A stretch of 19,928 nt of DNA from an uncultured Atopobium sp. (GTDB lineage Bacteria; Actinomycetota; Coriobacteriia; Coriobacteriales; Atopobiaceae), in NCBI GenBank assembly GCA_938045565.1, contig CALIAZ010000019.1, forward strand, positions 1 to 19,928. Direction: 5' to 3'. The notes under the pieces are model-generated. The model worked only from the letters and a program-made list of their open reading frames with translations. It searched no databases and had not been told where the DNA came from. This document shows positions 15,828 through 19,928 of this stretch, one piece after another; positions within the stretch are counted from its first letter, which is position 1, and each line of letters starts with the position of its first letter. Made by a program: the position numbers and the translations under genes.

Positions 15828-17006
15828 CTACATCACCGATCTCGCTAGCTCATTAAGGGCCAAGGTTGCCTTATGTATCTCATTCTCTGTCGTATAAAAT
15901 CCAAATGAGAAACGGACCGACCCCATATCTTGCGTTCCCAATGCTCTGTGCATACGAGGAGCACAATGAGCTCCTGCACGAACTGAAATGTCATACTCAA
16001 CACTTAAAACTCTTGCAAGTTCTGAAGAAGTCCACCCATCTAAATTAAGTGTCACAATGGGTGCATGATCTTTTTGCGAACTCTCCCCATTCAGTTCAGA
16101 AATGTTATCAGGGAAACTTCCATATAACTCTATCCCAGGCATCTGACGAGCTTCAGCTACAAACTGTTTGACCAATTCCAAGTCATGACGGTGAACAGCA
16201 CATACTCCTTGTGTTGATACAAAATCTACCGCAGCAGAAAGACCGGCAATACCGTGACTATTAAGCGTTCCCGCCTCAAGATGTTCTGGATATACTTGAG
16301 GCATTTCCTCCTCAAAAGAAAGTACGCCCGTTCCTCCTTGAATAACCGCTTCTATCGCAACATGTGGAGCAACCAAAAGGCCACCTGTCCCCTGAGGACC
16401 CATAAGCGCCTTATGGCCAGTAAACGCAAGTATATCAACACCTAAATCATCAAAATTAATGGGTACTGATCCTGCGGTTTGTGAAGCATCAACAAGCACA
16501 AGTGCACCTACAGCGTGAGCAACAGTAACCACACGTTCAAGATCGCATACATTACCTGTAAGATTAGATGCATGTGTTACTATCACTAACTTTGTACCAG
16601 GAGAAACTAATCGTTCAAGAACATCCCAATCAAGGCAGCCCTGCAAATTAGCAGGAACATAATCAACCTTTACATTGCGTTTCTTTTGAAGACGATTCAG
16701 AGGGCGCAAAACAGAATTGTGGTCCCAATCTGTTGCAACTACATGATCTCCGGGCTCAACAATGCCGAGAATTGCCTTGTTTAGGGCATCTGTTGCGTTT
16801 GCGCTAAACACGACACGCTCTGGATGCGAAAAACCTAATAACAAAGCGATACGTTCTCGTGCAACCATAACAGCTCGAGCAGCATCAAGCTCGGCAGATG
16901 CTGCGCCCCTACCCGTACTTCCAAATGAGCAAAGGGCGCGTGAAACAGCATCTACAACACATTGAGGACGCTTATATGACGTTGCAGCACAGTTGAGATA
17001 TATCAT
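15828..17006 (-). CDS. Cysteine desulfurase-like PLP enzyme (EF2568 subgroup)
   Basis: Class V aminotransferase-fold enzyme of 392 aa. PLP-binding features are visible: NATDALN (70-76), His145 in THASN, Asp173 and Gln176 in DASQT, and Lys199 in FTGHKA as Schiff-base lysine. The active-site Cys348 lies in RAGAHCAP, followed by HRALG, as in group II (SufS/CsdA-like) desulfurases and selenocysteine lyases. It probably frees S or Se from Cys/Sec for SelD, YedF or direct cofactor maturation. It is 10 bases after yedF and 1 base before the DUF3343 gene. The specific Cys versus Sec preference cannot be read from sequence. Confidence 0.9.
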   Translation of the reverse strand: MIYLNCAATSYKRPQCVVDAVSRALCSFGSTGRGAASAELDAARAVMVARERIALLLGFSHPERVVFSANATDALNKAILGIVEPGDHVVATDWDHNSVLRPLNRLQKKRNVKVDYVPANLQGCLDWDVLERLVSPGTKLVIVTHASNLTGNVCDLERVVTVAHAVGALVLVDASQTAGSVPINFDDLGVDILAFTGHKALMGPQGTGGLLVAPHVAIEAVIQGGTGVLSFEEEMPQVYPEHLEAGTLNSHGIAGLSAAVDFVSTQGVCAVHRHDLELVKQFVAEARQMPGIELYGSFPDNISELNGESSQKDHAPIVTLNLDGWTSSELARVLSVEYDISVRAGAHCAPRMHRALGTQDMGSVRFSFGFYTTENEIHKATLALNELARSVM

Positions 17007-17016
17007 GCAAGACGCC

Positions 17017-17628
17017 TTAGAGTACCATCACGCCCGGCTGTTGTGAAATAATCTCTGCAATTGCATATAGATTGGTGACATCACCTACCGCAAGTTTGTC
17101 TTTAATGCCATAGAAATCAAGACAGGTACCACACGTTAAAATCCTGGTACCACGAGACTCAAGCTCCTTTATATCTTCAAGTGACTCTGAACCTTCACAG
17201 GTCAGATGGGCACCACCGTTGTAAAACAACATAGTTTCAGGAACAGTATCCTGATGTGCAAGAGCGTAGATAAGACCTTTCATTAAAATATGACCGAGTT
17301 CATCATTACCGCGACCCATATACTCAGCATCAACCGCAACAACGGTTGCAGAACGATCTGGGATATTACAAAACTGAGAAGCCTCAACAACTGCTGAATC
17401 ACTAGCTTCAACTTTATTACGAGGGCTAAAAGTCATTGTTGTATCTGAACCATTCTTTACAGAAGTCAAATCACAGTTTTTCTCATCAGCAAGACGGGTA
17501 AGATTTCCAAAAGCAACATTATCATTAATAACGACATCAAGTTTTTCTCCAGAAGAAAGCTTAGGAAGAGCCTCAAGCGTTAAAATAACTGGCTTTGGAC
17601 ACGTTAAATTTCGTGCATCAATCTTCAT
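17017..17628 (-). CDS. yedF: Selenium metabolism protein YedF (TusA + DsrE domains)
   Basis: Two-domain sulfur/selenium transfer protein of 203 aa. Residues 1-70 are a TusA/SirA domain with the conserved Cys10 in DARNLTCPKPV. Residues 94-203 are a DsrE-like domain with GRGNDELGHILMKGL, FYNGGAH, Cys144 and a paired Cys166/Cys169 in LTCGTCLDFYG. This fused form tracks with selenium users and may chaperone selenium between the lyase and SelD. It is the first gene of the 14-gene array; the start at 17628 has AGGGGG upstream. It faces yqeC across a 100-base region that carries a regular operator-like pattern. Confidence 0.93.
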   Translation of the reverse strand: MKIDARNLTCPKPVILTLEALPKLSSGEKLDVVINDNVAFGNLTRLADEKNCDLTSVKNGSDTTMTFSPRNKVEASDSAVVEASQFCNIPDRSATVVAVDAEYMGRGNDELGHILMKGLIYALAHQDTVPETMLFYNGGAHLTCEGSESLEDIKELESRGTRILTCGTCLDFYGIKDKLAVGDVTNLYAIAEIISQQPGVMVL

Positions 17629-17644
17629 TTTATCCCCCTATTAA

Positions 17645-17682
17645 CTTCACACTATCTAGGTGTAAAGCAAATTTCTTTACAC
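17645..17682. promoter_or_regulatory. Three alternating half-sites in the yedF/yqeC divergent promoter
   Basis: CTTCACAC (17645-17652), GTGTAAAG (17660-17667) and CTTTACAC (17675-17682) occur at exact 15-base steps in alternating orientation. The last two form a perfect 8-bp dyad with a 7-base centre; the first matches the third at 7 of 8 bases. Directly to the right are a minus-strand -10-like TATACT (17690-17695) and a plus-strand TAAAAT (17683-17688). The -35 hexamers are poor for both. The dyad is well placed to control both the array and yqeC. Confidence 0.55.
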
Positions 17683-17728
17683 TAAAATAAGTATATCGCT
17701 TAAAAAAATAATTTAGTTAGGCAAACAA

Positions 17729-18433
17729 ATGAATTGTTATGAGTTACTCGGAATATTACCTGGTATTACTTCAGTAATTGGAAGCGGCGGCAAAACTTCC
17801 CTGCTCACAAAACTTTCTCAGGAAGTTCGGGGAACGGTTATTTTAACTACGTCAACGCATATTCTGCCGTTTCCAAACATACCTCTTTTAGAAAATCCCA
17901 CGCTTACTGAGGTGTCAGATGCTCTAATAACACATCGTGTCATCTGCGTTGGTAGCTTTTCTGGCGAGAAGCACAAATTAGGTTCCTCTGCACTTTCTGC
18001 TCAAGAGCTGGCATCCGTTGCTGACTACGTATTTGTGGAAGCCGACGGATCTAAGCGGTTACCTCTAAAAGCTCATGCATCACATGAGCCAGTCATTCCG
18101 GAAGGTACCCAGCGCACTGTCCAAGTTATAGGACTTTCTGGTTTTGGGCTACCTATCCATCAAGCCGCCCATCGCAGTAAAATTTTTTGCAACTGGACAA
18201 GTTGTTTGCCCGATGATTTTGCCACATTAACTCGTATTGCCACTGTTATTGCAGCAGAACACGCTTCAGGGGCTGTAAGGGCAAACGTTATTCTTGTCAA
18301 TCAAGCTGACAACGAAAAAGATCTTGCTCTGGCAAAAGACTTTACCAAAGAGCTTCGTCTGCAGGGTGACAACACACCTGTTATCGCAGGTTCACTTTTT
18401 AATTCGACTTTTGTGGAAATGCGTGATAAGTAA
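17729..18433 (+). CDS. yqeC: Selenium cofactor biosynthesis protein YqeC
   Basis: YqeC is a putative nucleotide-binding factor linked by genome context to selenium-dependent Mo hydroxylases. A P-loop-like GSGGKTS is seen at 18-24, then TTSTHILP, VEADGSKRLPLKAH (a strongly conserved block) and NWTSCLPDD. At 234 aa it is normal length. It is the only maturation gene on the plus strand, divergent from yedF with a shared 100-base promoter region. The ribosome site is weak (TTAGG). Its last 35 bases overlap the 3' end of the convergent PASTA-like gene. Confidence 0.92.
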   Translation: MNCYELLGILPGITSVIGSGGKTSLLTKLSQEVRGTVILTTSTHILPFPNIPLLENPTLTEVSDALITHRVICVGSFSGEKHKLGSSALSAQELASVADYVFVEADGSKRLPLKAHASHEPVIPEGTQRTVQVIGLSGFGLPIHQAAHRSKIFCNWTSCLPDDFATLTRIATVIAAEHASGAVRANVILVNQADNEKDLALAKDFTKELRLQGDNTPVIAGSLFNSTFVEMRDK

Positions 18434-19031
18434 TGACTACCGGAACGTTTTCATCGTACTTCTCACCCACTGAAAACTTTTTATCACCGTCGATAGTAAT
18501 TTCTTTAACCTGATTTTCATGATTGATAAGGCCAATTTTAAGGTCTTCGTCCTTTTGAACCGTAACGTTCTTGAAGCCGGCATGCTCAAACTTCTTTTGA
18601 GCTTCCTCATAGTCATACTCGGAGACGTCTTTACTGGCAAGAGGAACTTCTACTTTCACGGGTTCTTTTTTGACTGTCTCGGTCTGAGAAGGTTGCACAG
18701 ATTGTGCTGGTTGGTTTAATGTCCATGGATGAAAGACTAAAAGTGCTACGCATACCACAAGTGAAAAAATTGCTACTATCGCGACAATAAATAGCTGATT
18801 ATTGGCAGTCTTGTTAGATACGTCTATTGTAACCCCTTGCGTATCTTGTACAGGATCTGCTGATTTTGCAGCAGGACGCGGTAGAGTAGCTTGTTCTTGT
18901 TGAAGTCGATGCGTAACGTTATCTCCGATGTCTAACGTCTCACCTGTCAGGAAATCATGATCAAGCGAGTCCATCGCTTTTTGTACGTCAGTATTTTCTG
19001 GTACTTCAACGTCATGTTCGCGGACACTCAA
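18399..19031 (-). CDS. Single-pass membrane protein with PASTA-like C-terminal domain
   Basis: 210-aa protein. The N-terminal ~78 residues are hydrophilic and acidic with no domain that I recognise. Residues 79-100 form one membrane helix (QLFIVAIVAIFSLVVCVALL), followed by a Pro/Gln/Lys-rich linker. The outer domain is at about 137-204, with YEEAQKKFEHAGFKNVTVQK at its start and VPVVITYH near its end. This repeat type is common in coriobacterial surface and regulatory proteins and resembles PASTA domains, which bind peptidoglycan fragments. The start is TTG at 19031, supported by AAGGAG at 19039-19044 with a 7-base gap. Its C-terminal 35 bases run antisense to the end of yqeC. Likely unrelated to Se/Mo; function unknown. 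Confidence 0.8.
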   Translation of the reverse strand: MSVREHDVEVPENTDVQKAMDSLDHDFLTGETLDIGDNVTHRLQQEQATLPRPAAKSADPVQDTQGVTIDVSNKTANNQLFIVAIVAIFSLVVCVALLVFHPWTLNQPAQSVQPSQTETVKKEPVKVEVPLASKDVSEYDYEEAQKKFEHAGFKNVTVQKDEDLKIGLINHENQVKEITIDGDKKFSVGEKYDENVPVVITYHAFPQKSN

Positions 19032-19181
19032 CGTCTGTCTCCTTTATCCCCATCAGACCAACTTTGTAGGTACTATTTTCACACACGTGGGTTTTACCTA
19101 TCAACACACAGCTAATAACGTTTTCTGTGCAATCGAAAGACTTCTAAGAACAGAGCACATTACCTGTATAACAAAAATAAA

Positions 19182-19216
19182 TTTAGGGCGGATTTTCTCG
19201 CTGAATCCGCCCTAAA
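19182..19216 (-). terminator. Terminator downstream of ridA
   Basis: Perfect 13-bp stem: TTTAGGGCGGATT (19182-19194), a 9-base loop, AATCCGCCCTAAA (19204-19216). Read on the minus strand it is followed by a T-rich stretch and lies 30 bases after the ridA stop. It should isolate ridA from the PASTA-like gene. Confidence 0.85.
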
Positions 19217-19245
19217 AATCTTAACCTACTAAGTTTTAATAAACA

Positions 19246-19626
19246 CTAAATACGAGCGACAGCCTTAATCTCAACCTTTGCGCCCTTTGGAAGTGCGACC
19301 ACCTGAAATGCTGCACGTGCAGGATAAGGATCTGCAAAGAACTCAGCATAGACCTCATTCATTGCACCAAATTCATTGATATCGGAAAGTAAAACCGTAG
19401 TCTCAACAACATCATCCATGGAAGCACCAGCTGCCTCGAGGATATTTTTAATGTTAGTCAGGCTCTGACGGGTCTGAGACTTAATATCCTCACCTGCAAA
19501 TTCACCAGTCGCAGGATCAACAGGAAGCTGACCAGAAACGTTAATGGAACCGTTTGCAGAAACAGCAGCAGAGTAAGGACCTACTGCAGCTGGAGCCTTA
19601 TCAGTAACGATAGCTTTCTTTGACAT
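19246..19626 (-). CDS. ridA: RidA family enamine/imine deaminase
   Basis: RidA proteins hydrolyse reactive enamines/imines such as 2-aminoacrylate, protecting PLP enzymes. At 126 aa it has family length and aligns throughout: DKAPAAVGPYSAAV near the start, ISGQLP-type VSGQLPVDP, SLTNIKNILEAAG, and PARAAFQVVALPKGAKVEI containing the conserved Arg and Glu of the active site. The start at 19626 has AAGGAG upstream. It follows a hydantoinase gene by 93 bases on the same strand, which suggests a role in nitrogen/purine catabolism here. Confidence 0.93.
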   Translation of the reverse strand: MSKKAIVTDKAPAAVGPYSAAVSANGSINVSGQLPVDPATGEFAGEDIKSQTRQSLTNIKNILEAAGASMDDVVETTVLLSDINEFGAMNEVYAEFFADPYPARAAFQVVALPKGAKVEIKAVARI

Positions 19627-19719
19627 ACTATTCTCCTTCTTTCTTATTTGTGTTTGTTTTCACAAACAACAAAAACCAATCAAAGACCATTTAAAGAGCC
19701 TTTGAATATTACCCTTACT

Positions 19720-19928
19720 TTACCGTTTGACGTATGCGCCTGGTTTTACACCAGTAGGCTCACCATCAACCACCACCAACTCTCCGTTTACAAAAACATA
19801 TGCTGGACGTCCGTGAATCTCAAAGCCTTCATAGGGCGTATAGTCAACATTTTGATGCTGGTTCTTTTCGCTAATGGTCCACGTCACACTTGGATCCCAT
19901 ACCGTCACGTCAGCATCTGAGCCAACAC
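19720..19928 (-). CDS. hyuA: Dihydropyrimidinase/D-hydantoinase, C-terminal fragment
   Basis: Only the last 68 residues are in the window; the gene runs off the right edge and its 5' end is outside. The fragment VGSDADVTVWDPSVTW, then KNQHQNVDYTPYEG and IHGRPAYVFVNGELV is the C-terminal beta-sandwich of the cyclic amidohydrolase family, most like hydantoinases and dihydropyrimidinases. No active-site residues are in view, so the substrate (dihydropyrimidine, hydantoin or allantoin-like) is open. Next to a selenium-Mo hydroxylase maturation array it resembles hyuA of the E. coli ygeW-hyuA-yqeB region. Confidence 0.85.
   Translation of the reverse strand, partial: VGSDADVTVWDPSVTWTISEKNQHQNVDYTPYEGFEIHGRPAYVFVNGELVVVDGEPTGVKPGAYVKR

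Noticed and set aside
19652..19667. GTTTGT / ACAAAC hairpin upstream of ridA
   Set aside because: Only 6 bp, with a 4-base loop in a T/A-rich tract and no clear tail; too weak to call a terminator or operator.

Overview
The window (about 44% GC by eye) comes from a Gram-positive anaerobe. Evidence: a sortase-anchored wall protein, a Tat-type lipoprotein signal on ModA, and no outer-membrane features. The membrane protein with a PASTA-like tail near 18.4-19.0 kb, the moderate GC and the codon style suggest a coriobacterium of the Atopobiaceae (Lancefieldella/Atopobium-like). That taxonomic guess is inference only.

Layout: (1) 1-2.3 kb is the 3' part of a wall-anchored surface protein with InlB-type repeats, two ~220-residue repeat modules and an unusual TPYTG sorting motif. 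(2) 2.4-3.2 kb, minus strand, is an unrecognised 258-aa protein. (3) 3.4-6.3 kb, plus strand, is a three-gene unit: a cytoplasmic ApbE flavin transferase, an NADPH-dependent FMN-reductase-family flavoprotein, and a second such reductase fused to a PAS domain. The fusion ends in a short tail that carries an ApbE flavinylation motif. (4) 17.6 down to 6.35 kb, minus strand, is a 14-gene co-directional array: yedF, a cysteine-desulfurase-like gene, a DUF3343 gene, yqeB, selD, xdhC, modA, modB, modC, moaA, moaC, a MOSC gene, a moeA-like gene and mog. yqeC is divergent at its head. (5) 18.4-19.9 kb, minus strand, holds a PASTA-like membrane protein, ridA and the C-terminal end of a dihydropyrimidinase/hydantoinase.

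How it works together: the array is a maturation factory for selenium-dependent molybdenum hydroxylases (purine/xanthine-dehydrogenase-like enzymes). ModABC imports molybdate. MoaA, MoaC, Mog and the MoeA-like protein supply molybdopterin steps. SelD makes selenophosphate. YedF, the desulfurase-like protein and DUF3343 probably mobilise Se/S. YqeB, YqeC and XdhC are maturation factors for the hydroxylase cofactor. The hydroxylase subunits, MoaD/MoaE and the cytidylyltransferase are not in the window. The hydantoinase and RidA at the right edge fit a purine/ureide degradation locus resembling the E. coli ygeW-hyuA-yqeB-yqeC-xdhD region, so the enzyme itself may lie just beyond the right edge.

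The most distinctive item is the ApbE / reductase-PAS pair with a predicted covalent-FMN tail, which looks like a soluble flavin-tethered redox sensor or reductase. Next is a set of three evenly spaced half-sites in the yedF/yqeC divergent promoter. No tRNA, rRNA, CRISPR array, insertion sequence or phage gene was seen.
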